DNA of 36,506 bases, from assembly GCA_902794405.1 (NCBI GenBank), contig CADBHI010000019.1, positions 1-36,506 of the forward strand, given 5' to 3'. Position numbers and translations under genes: made by a program. Below the pieces are notes generated by a model. That model was not told the origin of the DNA. It made no database searches and was given only the letters and a program-made list of their open reading frames with translations. The stretch comes from an uncultured Prevotellaceae bacterium. GTDB lineage: Bacteria; Bacteroidota; Bacteroidia; Bacteroidales; Bacteroidaceae. Positions 17,485-26,541 of the stretch are shown in pieces. Position 1 is the stretch's first letter, and each line of letters opens with the position of its first letter.

Positions 17485-19311
17485 ATGGAAATTCACTCAA
17501 TTTTGAAGCGTTTTTTCGGCTACGAGAGCTTCCGTCCGAATCAACTTGAGATCATAGAGAACGCCATGAGTGGCAACGATTCACTCGTTCTGATGCCCAC
17601 GGGTGGCGGTAAAAGTATCTGCTACCAAATACCGGCTTTGGCATTGCCCGGAACAACCATTGTCGTATCGCCGCTCATCAGTCTGATGAAGGACCAAGTG
17701 GAGACTCTCAAGGCCAACGGCATCGAGGCTGCTGCACTTAACAGCGACAATACGGCCGACAGAGATACCATCATTCGTCGAAAGTGTATGGATGGCGACA
17801 TGAAGTTGCTTTACGTATCGCCTGAAAAACTTTTGATAGAGATACCCTACTTGCTCAGCCATATCCACATCTCGCTCTTTGCCATTGACGAGGCACATTG
17901 CATCAGCCAATGGGGACATGATTTCCGCCCGGAGTACGCCCAGTTGGGCCAACTGAGAGAACGGTTCCCCTCGGTACCAATCATGGCTCTGACAGCCACT
18001 GCCGACCGCATAACACGTCACGACATCATCACGCAACTGAAGCTTCGGAACTGTCCCGAATATATCTCCAGCTTCGACCGCCCCAACCTGAACCTAAGTG
18101 TCAAGCGCGGTTTCCGCGACAAGGAGAAGATGGCCTTCATCCTGAACTTCATCAAGGCCCGTCCTTTCGACGCCGGCATCATCTACTGTCTTAGCAGAAA
18201 AACTACAGAGAAAGTTGCTACATCACTGAGAACTAAAGGTATAAACGCACTACCCTATCACGCAGGACTGAGCAATCAAGAACGCAGCGAGACGCAGGAA
18301 AAGTTCAAGAACGACGAAGTTCAAGTAGTCTGCGCAACAATTGCATTTGGCATGGGAATCGACAAGAGCAACATCCGCTGGGTCATTCATTTCAACATGC
18401 CCAAGAGTATCGAGAGCTTCTATCAGGAAATAGGACGTGCTGGGCGCGACGGGGCTCCAGCCGACACCGTGCTTTTCTACTCGATAGCCGACATCATACA
18501 GCTGACAGAGTTTGCCAAGTCCAGCGGTCAGCAGGAGGTGAACATGGACAAGTTGAAACGCATGCGAGAATATGCAGAGTCCAGCGTCTGCCGTCGTCGT
18601 ATTCTTCTGAATTATTTTAACGAACAGACGGCCCATGACTGTGGCAACTGCGACGTGTGCCAGAATCCGCCTCAACGTTTTGACGGCACCCAATACGTCC
18701 AAATGGCCTTGAGTGCCATGAAGCGTACCGACGAACAGGCCCGACTCTCAACCATTACGGAAATCCTGAAAGGCATGCGTTCTGCTACGGTCGTCAAGAA
18801 AGGGTATGACCAGCTGAAGACCTTCGGGGTGGGCCGTGACATCAGCGTGCAAGACTGGAACGACTACCTGCTGCAGATGATGCAGATGGGATTCTTCGAA
18901 GTGGTCTATAACGAGGGACGGCGTACTGTGGTCACGCCCCTCGGCAACGATGTGCTCTTTGGCCGTAAGACAGCCCAGCTTTGCGTCATCGACCGCAGCA
19001 TCAAGCAGGAGCCCAAGCGCAGCCAGAAGCGGTTGACGCTCGAGATCCCTGCCATCACCATTCCTGGGCTGCCCCCAACCAATGGCATCGAAGACCCGAG
19101 GCTGTTCGAAGCCCTCCGTCAGCTACGACGCATCTGCGCCGAGGAAGAGAATTTTCCACCCTATATTGTCTTCAGCGACAAGGTACTTCATGCGTTGGCT
19201 ACCCAGAAGCCCACTACCGTTGAGCAGTTCGGGTTCATACCTGGCATCGGCGACTATAAACGCAAGAAATACGGCACCCGATTTGTGGCACTCATACAAA
19301 AATATATCTGA
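17485..19311 (+). CDS. recQ: ATP-dependent DNA helicase RecQ
   Basis: The 608-residue protein is a superfamily 2 helicase that unwinds DNA 3' to 5' in recombination and repair. Motif I is MPTGGGKS (K43), motif II DEAH (135-138), motif III ALTATAD (168-174) and motif VI QEIGRAGRDG (314-323). The RQC part has the four zinc cysteines C369, C386, C389 and C392. A winged helix follows (SATVVKKGYDQLKTFGVGRD). The C-terminal HRDC domain is about 535-608, including FGFIPGIGDYKRKKYG. The domain set is complete and the length is normal. It starts from a divergent promoter shared with the AraC-type gene. The following 335 bases to purU contain no gene, so recQ is probably transcribed alone. Confidence 0.96.
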   Translation: MEIHSILKRFFGYESFRPNQLEIIENAMSGNDSLVLMPTGGGKSICYQIPALALPGTTIVVSPLISLMKDQVETLKANGIEAAALNSDNTADRDTIIRRKCMDGDMKLLYVSPEKLLIEIPYLLSHIHISLFAIDEAHCISQWGHDFRPEYAQLGQLRERFPSVPIMALTATADRITRHDIITQLKLRNCPEYISSFDRPNLNLSVKRGFRDKEKMAFILNFIKARPFDAGIIYCLSRKTTEKVATSLRTKGINALPYHAGLSNQERSETQEKFKNDEVQVVCATIAFGMGIDKSNIRWVIHFNMPKSIESFYQEIGRAGRDGAPADTVLFYSIADIIQLTEFAKSSGQQEVNMDKLKRMREYAESSVCRRRILLNYFNEQTAHDCGNCDVCQNPPQRFDGTQYVQMALSAMKRTDEQARLSTITEILKGMRSATVVKKGYDQLKTFGVGRDISVQDWNDYLLQMMQMGFFEVVYNEGRRTVVTPLGNDVLFGRKTAQLCVIDRSIKQEPKRSQKRLTLEIPAITIPGLPPTNGIEDPRLFEALRQLRRICAEEENFPPYIVFSDKVLHALATQKPTTVEQFGFIPGIGDYKRKKYGTRFVALIQKYI

Positions 19312-19415
19312 CCATCTACCAGCTGAAGAGCTAAAACCGCCCGTTTTGTAAAAATAATTGGTTGTATTCCGTATTTCCGCCAAAATAGCCGAAACTTCCA
19401 CAAAAAGGGCTTTTT

Positions 19416-19500
19416 GAGTTTGCCCGGAGTAAACTCGGCGTTTAGTCGGAGTAAACTCGGAGTTTGCCCGGAGTAAACTCAGAGTTTGGTCGGAGCAAAA
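19416..19500. repeat. four tandem palindromic units with 22-base period
   Basis: Units begin at 19416, 19438, 19460 and 19482, an exact 22-base spacing. Units 1 and 3 are identical over 21 bases and have the form GAGTTT-GCCCGGAGT-AAACTC, so each can fold as a hairpin. Unit 2 begins GCGTTT and has AGTCGG in the loop. Unit 4 is degraded and ends in GCAAAA. The spacers are a single base, so this is not a CRISPR array. It may be a binding array for a dimeric protein or a REP-like element. Confidence 0.85.
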
Positions 19501-19606
19501 TATCGCGTCAGATGGTCGAATCACGTTTTGTACATATTTTTCTCAATCAGACAACTTTTTTCAAATAAAAGCGTAGAAAATAGTGGGCTGATTGAGATTT
19601 TTTTTG

Positions 19607-19614
19607 TACCTTTG
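19607..19614 (+). promoter_or_regulatory. -7 box of the purU-his-lys operon
   Basis: TACCTTTG, followed by GCGCGC, lies 32 bases before the purU ATG at 19647 and matches TAnnTTTG. No good -33 TTTG was seen at the expected distance. As no other -7 box was noticed up to fbp, this may drive the whole 11-gene run. Confidence 0.5.
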
Positions 19615-19646
19615 CGCGCAATTACTAAAGTTAAAGAAAGAACTAA

Positions 19647-20510
19647 ATGAAACAAACAGCCATTCTGCTTCTGCACTGCCCTGACCAACAGGGCATTATC
19701 ACGGAAGTAACGAAATTTATTACAGACAACAAGGGTAATATTGTTTACCTCGATCAATACGTTGACAAACTCGACGGCATGTTCTTTATGCGTATTGAGT
19801 GGGAGCTTGAGGGATTCCTGATACCCCGTGACAAGATTTACGAATACCTCATGACGCTTTACGCCCAGCGCTACAAGATGAAGTTTTCGCTCTACTACAG
19901 CGACAAGAAGCCTAAGATGGCCATTTTCGTATCGAAGATGAGCCATTGTCTCTACGACCTGCTGGCCCGTTGGAAGGCTGGTGAGTTTGCCTGCGAGATA
20001 CCGTGCATCGTCTCCAACCACGAGGACCTGCGCTATGTGGCCGATCAATTCGGAATTCCCTACTATGTGTGGAGCATCAAGAAAGACCACTCGAATAAGG
20101 CCGAGGTGGAGAAGGCCGAAATGGAGCTTCTGAAGAAGTTGGACATCTCGTTCATCGTGCTGGCTCGCTACATGCAGATTATCTCCGACGACATGATTGC
20201 GGCTTATCCTCATCACATCATCAACATCCACCACTCGTTCCTGCCCGCCTTCGTGGGTGCCAAGCCATACCATCAGGCCTGGGAGCGCGGCGTGAAGATT
20301 ATCGGTGCTACAAGCCACTATGTAACGGCCGAGCTGGATGCCGGTCCCATCATCGAGCAGGACGTGACGCGGATTACTCATAAGGACACGCCCGAGAGCC
20401 TCGTGCTGAAGGGCAAGGACCTTGAGAAGATTGTGCTGAGCCACGCCGTTCAGAAGCACATAGAGCGCAAGATCCTGACGTACAAGAACAAAACCATTAT
20501 TTTCTCATGA
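19647..20510 (+). CDS. purU: formyltetrahydrofolate deformylase
   Basis: This 287-residue enzyme hydrolyses 10-formyl-THF to formate and THF. An N-terminal ACT domain (about 1-85, AILLLHCPDQQGIITEVTKF) precedes the formyltransferase-like catalytic domain. The active-site signature is INIHHSFLPAF, with GAKPYHQAWERGVKIIGATS after it and the catalytic aspartate in AELDAGPIIEQDV. The C-terminal KNKTIIFS also matches the family. In E. coli the enzyme is allosterically controlled by methionine and glycine through the ACT domain; whether this holds here is unknown. The stop overlaps the hisH start by 4 bases, so it is translationally coupled to the histidine genes. That is unusual and may balance one-carbon units against AICAR made by HisF/HisH. 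Confidence 0.95.
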   Translation: MKQTAILLLHCPDQQGIITEVTKFITDNKGNIVYLDQYVDKLDGMFFMRIEWELEGFLIPRDKIYEYLMTLYAQRYKMKFSLYYSDKKPKMAIFVSKMSHCLYDLLARWKAGEFACEIPCIVSNHEDLRYVADQFGIPYYVWSIKKDHSNKAEVEKAEMELLKKLDISFIVLARYMQIISDDMIAAYPHHIINIHHSFLPAFVGAKPYHQAWERGVKIIGATSHYVTAELDAGPIIEQDVTRITHKDTPESLVLKGKDLEKIVLSHAVQKHIERKILTYKNKTIIFS

Positions 20511-21094
20511 ACGTAGCAATCGTCAAATATAACGCCGGAAATGTCTATTCCGTGGTGAATGCCTTGAAACGATTAGGCATCGATCCACTACTGACTGACG
20601 ACGCCGAGCAGCTGATGAAGGCCGACCGCGTGCTGTTTCCCGGCCAGGGTGAGGCCAGCGGGGCAATGGAATACCTGAAGGCGCGTCGCTTAGATGAGGT
20701 GATTCGGAATCTGAAGCAGCCCGTTCTGGGTATCTGCATCGGCCAGCAGCTACTTTGTCGCCACTCCGAGGAGGGCGATACCGACTGCATTGGCATCTTC
20801 GACGCAGAGGTGAAGCGTTTCCTGCCTACGAGGCATGAGGACAAAGTGCCTTGCATGGGATGGAACAGGCTTTACGACACCAAGTCGCCGCTGATGCAGG
20901 GCCTTGAGGGCGAATACGTTTACTTCGTCCATTCCTACTACGTTCCCATGTGTCAGGAAACCATAGCGACGGCCGACTACATACTGCCCTACTCTGCCGC
21001 GATGCACAAGGACAATTTCTATACTTGCCAGTTCCATCCGGAGAAAAGCGGTAAGGTTGGCGAGCAAATCATCAAAAACTTCTTAGCACTATGA
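20507..21094 (+). CDS. hisH: imidazole glycerol phosphate synthase, glutaminase subunit
   Basis: The 195-residue class I glutamine amidotransferase supplies ammonia to HisF, which makes imidazole glycerol phosphate and AICAR. The catalytic triad is visible: C77 in LGICIGQQLL, and H177 and E179 in CQFHPEKSG. The oxyanion-strand region reads GQGEASGAM. The length is normal. It overlaps purU by 4 bases upstream and hisA by 4 bases downstream (ATGA in both cases), so translation of the three is probably coupled. hisF, its partner subunit, lies two genes downstream. Confidence 0.97.
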   Translation: MNVAIVKYNAGNVYSVVNALKRLGIDPLLTDDAEQLMKADRVLFPGQGEASGAMEYLKARRLDEVIRNLKQPVLGICIGQQLLCRHSEEGDTDCIGIFDAEVKRFLPTRHEDKVPCMGWNRLYDTKSPLMQGLEGEYVYFVHSYYVPMCQETIATADYILPYSAAMHKDNFYTCQFHPEKSGKVGEQIIKNFLAL

Positions 21095-21810
21095 TAGAAC
21101 TGATTCCTGCTATAGACATTATCGACGGCCAATGCGTACGCCTGACAAAGGGTGACTACGACCAGAAGACCGTCTACCGCGACTCTCCTGCCGAGGTGGC
21201 GAAGGAGTTTGAGCAGTTGGGCTTTAAACGGCTGCACGTGGTAGACTTAGACGGTGCCAAGTCGAAGCACATTGTCAACGACAGCGTGCTGCGCCGCATC
21301 ACGACGGAAACCAACCTTACGGTAGACTTCGGCGGCGGCATCAAGACCGACGAGGATATTGAGAAGGCCTTCGAGGCTGGCGCAGCTATGGTGACCGTAG
21401 GCAGCATCGCCGTCACGCAGCCCGACCTGTTCATCGGATGGCTCAACAAATATGGTGCCGAGCGCATGATACTGGGCGCCGACGTCCGTAACGGCAAGAT
21501 CAGCATCAACGGCTGGAAGGAAGACTCTGCTGAAGACCTGCTGCCCTTCTTGCAGAAATACATTGAAGCGGGCGTGAAGAACGTACTCTGCACAGAGATT
21601 TCGAAAGACGGAACGCTCCAGGGGCCTGCCATTGAGCTCTATAAAGAGGTGATGAAGGAGTATCCTCAGCTGCACCTCATTGCCAGCGGCGGCGTGTCGT
21701 CAAAGGATGACATCGAAGCCCTCGACCGTGCTGGCATCCCCGCCGTTGTATTTGGCAAAGCCATCTACGAAGGGCGCATCAATTTAAAGGAACTCGTAAC
21801 CACAAAATAA
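21091..21810 (+). CDS. hisA: ProFAR isomerase
   Basis: This 239-residue half-barrel enzyme isomerises N'-5'-phosphoribosylformimino-AICAR-P (ProFAR) to the ribulosyl form, the substrate of HisF. The general acid/base aspartates are in IPAIDIIDG (D8) and LGADVRNG (about D130). Phosphate-binding glycines are in VDFGGGI, and the C-terminal phosphate motif is ASGGVSS with [10 protein letters not shown]. Length and motif order are typical. It overlaps hisH by 4 bases and is followed by hisF after 10 bases. Confidence 0.97.
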   Translation: MIELIPAIDIIDGQCVRLTKGDYDQKTVYRDSPAEVAKEFEQLGFKRLHVVDLDGAKSKHIVNDSVLRRITTETNLTVDFGGGIKTDEDIEKAFEAGAAMVTVGSIAVTQPDLFIGWLNKYGAERMILGADVRNGKISINGWKEDSAEDLLPFLQKYIEAGVKNVLCTEISKDGTLQGPAIELYKEVMKEYPQLHLIASGGVSSKDDIEALDRAGIPAVVFGKAIYEGRINLKELVTTK

Positions 21811-21820
21811 CGACAACATC

Positions 21821-22579
21821 ATGGGACTGGCTAAACGCATCATACCCTGCTTAGACGTGAAAGACGGAGAGACCGTCAAGGGCACGAACTTCATCAACCT
21901 GCGGAGTGCGGGCGACCCTGTGGAATTAGGGAAAGCCTACTCTGACCAGGGTGCCGACGAACTGGTGTTCCTTGACATTACCGCCTCGTTCGAAGGCCGC
22001 AAGACCTTTACCGAAATGGTGACCCGCGTGGCAGAGACCATCAACATTCCCTTTACCGTTGGCGGTGGCATCAACGAGCTGGCCGACGTGGAAAGACTGC
22101 TCTATGCAGGTGCCGACAAGGTAAGCGTCAACAGCGCCGCCATCCGTCGTCCGGAACTCATCGACGAGATTACGACCCGTTTCGGCAGTCAGGTATGCGT
22201 CTGTGCCATCGACGCCCGACTGGACGCCGACGGGTGGCATTGCTATCTGAAGGGCGGACGTGAGCGAACGGAGCGCGGACTCTTCGAATGGGCCAAGGAG
22301 GCTCAGGAGCGCGGAGCAGGTGAGATTCTCTTCACCTCGATGAACCACGACGGCGTGAAGGAGGGCTACGCCAACGAAGCCCTCCGCGAGCTGGCCGACA
22401 ATCTCTCGATTCCCATCATAGCGAGCGGCGGTGCAGGCAAACGTGAGCACTTCCGCGACGTCTTCATCGATGGACATGCTGACGCAGCTCTCGCAGCAAG
22501 TGTCTTCCACTTCGGCGAGATCCCCGTGCCGGAACTGAAACAATACTTAAAGAACGAAGGAATAAACGTAAGATTATGA
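21821..22579 (+). CDS. hisF: imidazole glycerol phosphate synthase, cyclase subunit
   Basis: The 252-residue TIM-barrel protein closes the imidazole ring, using ammonia channelled from HisH, and releases AICAR to purine synthesis. Catalytic aspartates are in IPCLDVKDG (D12) and CAIDARLD (about D132). Phosphate sites appear as VGGGINEL and [10 protein letters not shown]. The sequence [11 protein letters not shown] is typical of HisF rather than HisA. The stop overlaps the hisIE start by 4 bases. Confidence 0.97.
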   Translation: MGLAKRIIPCLDVKDGETVKGTNFINLRSAGDPVELGKAYSDQGADELVFLDITASFEGRKTFTEMVTRVAETINIPFTVGGGINELADVERLLYAGADKVSVNSAAIRRPELIDEITTRFGSQVCVCAIDARLDADGWHCYLKGGRERTERGLFEWAKEAQERGAGEILFTSMNHDGVKEGYANEALRELADNLSIPIIASGGAGKREHFRDVFIDGHADAALAASVFHFGEIPVPELKQYLKNEGINVRL

Positions 22580-23250
22580 AAATAGATTTCGAGAAGTGCG
22601 GCGGCCTCGTGCCTGCCATCATTCAGGACGCCAACACTAAGAACGTGCTGATGTTAGGATATATGAATCAGGAAGCCTTCGACAAGACGCTGTCAACGAA
22701 GAAGGTGACCTTCTGGTCGCGTTCACGCAACTGCTTGTGGACAAAAGGCGAAACCAGCGGAAACTTCCTGAACCTGGTCGACATGAAGATTGACTGCGAC
22801 AACGACACCCTGCTCGTACGCGCCATTCCCGACGGCCCCACCTGCCACAAAGGTACCGACACCTGCTGGGGCGAAGAAAACACCGCCCAGCAAGGTTCCG
22901 CCTTGCTGGGCGACAACCCGCTGTTGTTCCTCACAGAGCTGCAGGACTTCATCAACCGCCGTCATGAAGAGATGCCTGAAGGCAGCTACACTACGTCGCT
23001 GTTCAAGGACGGCATCAACCGCATTGCCCAGAAAGTGGGCGAAGAAGCTTTGGAGGCTGTTATCGAAGCCACCAACGGTACTAAGGAGAAGTTGGTCTAC
23101 GAAACCAGCGATATGATCTACCATCTCATCGTACTTCTTACCAGCAAGGGTCTTCGTATTGAGGATGTGGCCAGTGAGCTCGCTAAGCGTCACGACCCCA
23201 ACTGGGACAAGAAACGCCGTGCTGCCAAAGCTGCCGGGACAATGGAGTAA
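22576..23250 (+). CDS. hisIE: bifunctional PRA-cyclohydrolase / PRA-pyrophosphatase
   Basis: This 224-residue fusion carries steps two and three of histidine synthesis. The N-terminal HisI domain (about 1-105) has [32 protein letters not shown] and the metal cysteines in [14 protein letters not shown]. The HisE domain (about 115-205) has [16 protein letters not shown] and [14 protein letters not shown]. The fusion order is the usual bacterial one. It is the last his gene here; hisG, hisD, hisC and hisB are not in this window. An ABC ATPase gene follows after 24 bases. Confidence 0.97.
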   Translation: MKIDFEKCGGLVPAIIQDANTKNVLMLGYMNQEAFDKTLSTKKVTFWSRSRNCLWTKGETSGNFLNLVDMKIDCDNDTLLVRAIPDGPTCHKGTDTCWGEENTAQQGSALLGDNPLLFLTELQDFINRRHEEMPEGSYTTSLFKDGINRIAQKVGEEALEAVIEATNGTKEKLVYETSDMIYHLIVLLTSKGLRIEDVASELAKRHDPNWDKKRRAAKAAGTME

Positions 23251-23274
23251 AAGATTGTAAATAGAGAAATTAAC

Positions 23275-23991
23275 ATGGTGTTGATTGATTATAAGAACGT
23301 TGATGTTTACCACAATGATGGTGACGCCGTGTTACGCGGAGTCGACTTTCATGTAGAAGAGGGCGAGTTCATCTACCTCATCGGCCAAGTTGGTGCAGGT
23401 AAGAGTTCGTTGCTGAAAACCTTCTACGTGGAGATGGACATTGAGAAGGCCGACTGCGCGAATGTGCTGGGATATGACCTGATGTCCATCCGGCGCAAGC
23501 AGATTCCCGAACTGAGACGAAAGATGGGCATTATTTTCCAGGACCTGCAGTTGCTGAGCGACCGCAATGTCTACCAAAACCTGTGCTTTGTCTTGAAGGC
23601 TACAGGCTGGAAAGGCAAGAAGGAAATCAGGCAACGTGTTGAAGAGGTACTGGAACAGGTGGGAATGGCTGACAAGAAGGACCGCATGCCTCACGAGTTG
23701 TCTGGCGGCGAACAGCAACGTGTCTCCATCGCCCGTGCCCTGCTGAACAGTCCGCATCTGATTGTTGCCGACGAGCCGATAGCAAGTCTGGACAATGAAA
23801 ATGCCGACATTATCATCCAGCTGCTCCGTGATATTTCGCTTCAAGGTACGGCAGTTATACTGACTACTCACAACCGTACGGTTATCAACAAATACAAGGG
23901 AATCGTCTATCGGTGTAGCGACCAGAAGCTTGAAGAAGTAACCAATGACTTCAACCATCTTCAACTGTCGGATGAAGAACTGGGAGATTAA
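23275..23991 (+). CDS. ftsE: FtsE-like ABC transporter ATPase
   Basis: The 238-residue ABC ATPase has Walker [10 protein letters not shown] (about 37-45), the Q-loop region [18 protein letters not shown], the signature [15 protein letters not shown], Walker [13 protein letters not shown] and the switch histidine in LTTHN. The overall pattern is that of FtsE/LolD-type ATPases, best to FtsE, which with FtsX controls septal peptidoglycan hydrolases at cell division. FtsX is not beside it; the neighbours are hisIE and lysC. The symbol is therefore a best match. A LolD or macrolide-export ATPase would be the alternative, but those usually sit beside permease genes. Confidence 0.78.
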   Translation: MVLIDYKNVDVYHNDGDAVLRGVDFHVEEGEFIYLIGQVGAGKSSLLKTFYVEMDIEKADCANVLGYDLMSIRRKQIPELRRKMGIIFQDLQLLSDRNVYQNLCFVLKATGWKGKKEIRQRVEEVLEQVGMADKKDRMPHELSGGEQQRVSIARALLNSPHLIVADEPIASLDNENADIIIQLLRDISLQGTAVILTTHNRTVINKYKGIVYRCSDQKLEEVTNDFNHLQLSDEELGD

Positions 23992-24022
23992 GACAATAAG
24001 GAATTAAAAAAACAATAAGACT

Positions 24023-25339
24023 ATGAAAGTAATGAAATTCGGCGGAACCTCAGTAGGCACGCCACAAAGAATGAAGGAAGTAACGCAGCTCGTCATCAAG
24101 TCGGGCGAGCCAGTATTCGTTGTACTCTCGGCTATGTCAGGAACCACCAATTCGCTGGTTGAGATCTCTGACTACCTCTACAAGAAAAACGCCGACGGTG
24201 CCAACGAGGTCATCAACAATTTAGAGGCCAAATATATGAGGCACGTAGAGGAGCTCTACACCAAGGATGATGTCAAGAAGGCCACCTGCGAATTCCTGAA
24301 GGATGAATTCAACTACCTGCGCTCTTTCACGAAGGAAATCTTCACCTCGTTCGAGGAGAAAACCATTGTGGCACAGGGTGAGATGATGTCGACCAACATG
24401 GTAGTGAACTACATGAAGGAGCAAGGCATCAAGGCCGTGCTGCTCAATGCGCTCGACTTCATGCGTACTGACAAGAACGCTGAACCCGACCCCGTCTACA
24501 TCAAGGAGAAGCTAAAGGCTGTGATGGCCGAGAACGAGGGCTATCAGGTGTATGTCACCCAGGGCTTCATCTGCCGCAACGCTTACGGCGAGGTTGACAA
24601 CCTACAGCGTGGTGGTTCCGACTATACCGCATCGTTGGTCGGAGCAGCCATAAATGCAGAAGAGATTCAGATTTGGACAGACATTGACGGCATGCACAAC
24701 AACGACCCTCGTATTGTTGAAAAGACACAGCCCATTCACCAGCTGCAGTTCGAAGAGGCAGCCGAGCTGGCTTACTTCGGCGCAAAGATTCTGCACCCGA
24801 CTTGCGTACAGCCTGCCAAGTATGCCGGTATCCCTGTGCGCCTGCTGAACACGATGGATCCCGATGCTGAAGGCACTACCATCTCCAATCAGACAGAGTA
24901 TGGCAAGATCAAGGCCGTAGCAGCCAAGGACAACATCATCGCCATCAAGATTAAGTCAAGCCGTATGCTTCTGGCCACAGGCTTCCTGCGCAAGGTCTTT
25001 GAGATCTTCGAGAGCTACCAGACACCTATTGATATGGTATGTACCTCAGAGGTTGCCGTCTCCATGAGTGTCGATAACTCCACACACCTCGGCGAGATTG
25101 TCGACGAACTGAAGAAGTATGGTACCGTGACCGTTGATACCGGCATGTGTATTATCTGTGTGGTTGGCGACCTCGACTGGTCGAACATCGGCTTCGAGAC
25201 TCGCGTGCTGGATGCGCTGAAGAACATTTCAGTACGCATGATCTCCTATGGCGGTTCCAACTACAACATCTCATTCCTTATCAAGGAAGAAGACAAGCGC
25301 CGTGCCTTGCAGAGCCTGAGTGACAACTTGTTCAATTAA
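24023..25339 (+). CDS. lysC: aspartokinase, monofunctional
   Basis: This 438-residue enzyme phosphorylates aspartate, the entry step to lysine, threonine, methionine and diaminopimelate. The kinase domain (about 1-285) begins MKVMKFGGTSVG and includes FVVLSAMSGTTNSL, QRGGSDYTASLVGAAI and IWTDIDGMHNNDPRIV. Two ACT domains (about 300-438) supply feedback control; which amino acid inhibits cannot be read. There is no homoserine dehydrogenase domain, so it is distinct from the ThrA-type fusion that most Bacteroidales also carry. It follows the ftsE-like gene by 31 bases and precedes lysA by 28. The spacer is too short for a lysine riboswitch. Confidence 0.95.
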   Translation: MKVMKFGGTSVGTPQRMKEVTQLVIKSGEPVFVVLSAMSGTTNSLVEISDYLYKKNADGANEVINNLEAKYMRHVEELYTKDDVKKATCEFLKDEFNYLRSFTKEIFTSFEEKTIVAQGEMMSTNMVVNYMKEQGIKAVLLNALDFMRTDKNAEPDPVYIKEKLKAVMAENEGYQVYVTQGFICRNAYGEVDNLQRGGSDYTASLVGAAINAEEIQIWTDIDGMHNNDPRIVEKTQPIHQLQFEEAAELAYFGAKILHPTCVQPAKYAGIPVRLLNTMDPDAEGTTISNQTEYGKIKAVAAKDNIIAIKIKSSRMLLATGFLRKVFEIFESYQTPIDMVCTSEVAVSMSVDNSTHLGEIVDELKKYGTVTVDTGMCIICVVGDLDWSNIGFETRVLDALKNISVRMISYGGSNYNISFLIKEEDKRRALQSLSDNLFN

Positions 25340-25367
25340 ACGATAAACAATAATACGCAACACAAAC

Positions 25368-26525
25368 ATGAAAGGTCATTTCCCTATTGACAAGTTTCAA
25401 GCTTTACAGACGCCCTTCTACTATTATGACTCGAACGTGTTGAGACAGACACTTCGATCGATTGAAAATGAAGTCGCACGCCACGATAACTGGTACGTAC
25501 ACTACGCAGTAAAAGCCAACGCCAATCCCAAGCTGCTTCGCATCATTCGCGAAGCCGGCCTGGGGGCTGACTGTGTAAGTGGCGGAGAAATAGAGGCCTC
25601 CCTACATGCAGGCTTCCCCAATTCGAAAATCGTATTTGCTGGTGTCGGCAAAAGCGACTGGGAAATCAATCTCGGTCTTGACAACGACATCTTCTGCTTC
25701 AACGTAGAAAGTATACCCGAATTAGAAGTCATCAATGACTTAGCCTCAGCGAAAGGTAAGGTTGCACGGGTGGCATTCCGACTCAATCCCAACGTGGGGG
25801 CACATACTCACGCCAACATCACGACAGGACTGGCCGAAAACAAATTCGGTATTGCTATGCGCGATATGGTGCCTGTCATTGAGCACGCCCAGCAGCTGAA
25901 GAACGTTCAGGTCGTTGGTCTGCACTTCCACATTGGAAGCCAGATTCTCGACATGGGCGATTTCCAGGCATTATGTAATCGCATCAATGATTTGCAGGAA
26001 GAACTGGAACGGCATCACATTCGCCTGGAGCATATCAACGTAGGCGGTGGACTCGGAGTGGACTACGAACATCCTAACCGTTTGCCAATACCCGACTTCC
26101 ATGCCTATTTCGAGACCTATGCCAAGAAGCTGAAGCTTCGTCCAGGCCAGACGCTCCACTTCGAACTGGGACGTGCAGTCGTAGCACAATGCGGCTCTCT
26201 TATCACGCGTACCTTATTTATTAAAGAGGGAGCAGTCAAGAAGTTTGCTATCGTCGACGCGGGATTTACCGACCTTGTTCGACCGGCACTCTATCAGGCC
26301 TATCATAAGATAGAGAATATCTGTAGTGATGAGCCGAAAGAAACCTACGACGTGGTTGGTCCCATCTGTGAGTCAACCGACGTATTTGCCAAGCAGATAG
26401 ACCTCAATTCCACCAAGCGAGGCGACTATCTGGCTATTCGTTCTGCCGGAGCCTATGGCGAGATTATGGCTTCCCAGTACAATTGCCGTCGTCTGCCCAT
26501 TGGCTACCTCAGTGATGACCTTTAA
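25368..26525 (+). CDS. lysA: diaminopimelate decarboxylase
   Basis: The 385-residue PLP enzyme converts meso-diaminopimelate to lysine. The PLP lysine is K49 in HYAVKANANPKLL, followed by GLGADCVSGGEI. Other family stretches are GLHFHIGSQI, INVGGGLGVDY, FELGRAVVAQCG, the substrate-contact motif GPICESTDVFAK and the C-terminal SAGAYGEIMASQYN. The length is slightly short of the usual 400-420 but all motifs are present. It is paired with lysC, placing the first and last steps of the pathway together. Confidence 0.96.
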   Translation: MKGHFPIDKFQALQTPFYYYDSNVLRQTLRSIENEVARHDNWYVHYAVKANANPKLLRIIREAGLGADCVSGGEIEASLHAGFPNSKIVFAGVGKSDWEINLGLDNDIFCFNVESIPELEVINDLASAKGKVARVAFRLNPNVGAHTHANITTGLAENKFGIAMRDMVPVIEHAQQLKNVQVVGLHFHIGSQILDMGDFQALCNRINDLQEELERHHIRLEHINVGGGLGVDYEHPNRLPIPDFHAYFETYAKKLKLRPGQTLHFELGRAVVAQCGSLITRTLFIKEGAVKKFAIVDAGFTDLVRPALYQAYHKIENICSDEPKETYDVVGPICESTDVFAKQIDLNSTKRGDYLAIRSAGAYGEIMASQYNCRRLPIGYLSDDL

Positions 26526-26541
26526 ACTCAAGTAAGCAATC

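Larger units (their letters stand above)
19312..19646. other. gene-free spacer between recQ and purU
   Basis: This 335-base stretch holds a 22-base-period palindromic tandem repeat (19416-19500), an AT-rich segment after it, and the purU promoter box at 19607-19614. I saw no plausible coding frame or RNA gene. A weak hairpin, AAAAAGGGCTTTTT at 19402-19415, may help to end the recQ transcript. Confidence 0.7.

Noticed and set aside
19416-19500. Possible CRISPR array
   Set aside because: Repeat units are separated by only one base, so there are no spacers, and no cas gene is in the window.
19521-20459. A 312-codon open frame antisense to purU
   Set aside because: purU is certain on the other strand, and the antisense product shows no domain.
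25340-25367. Lysine riboswitch near lysC or lysA
   Set aside because: The gaps before lysC (31 bases) and lysA (28 bases) are far too short for that structure.
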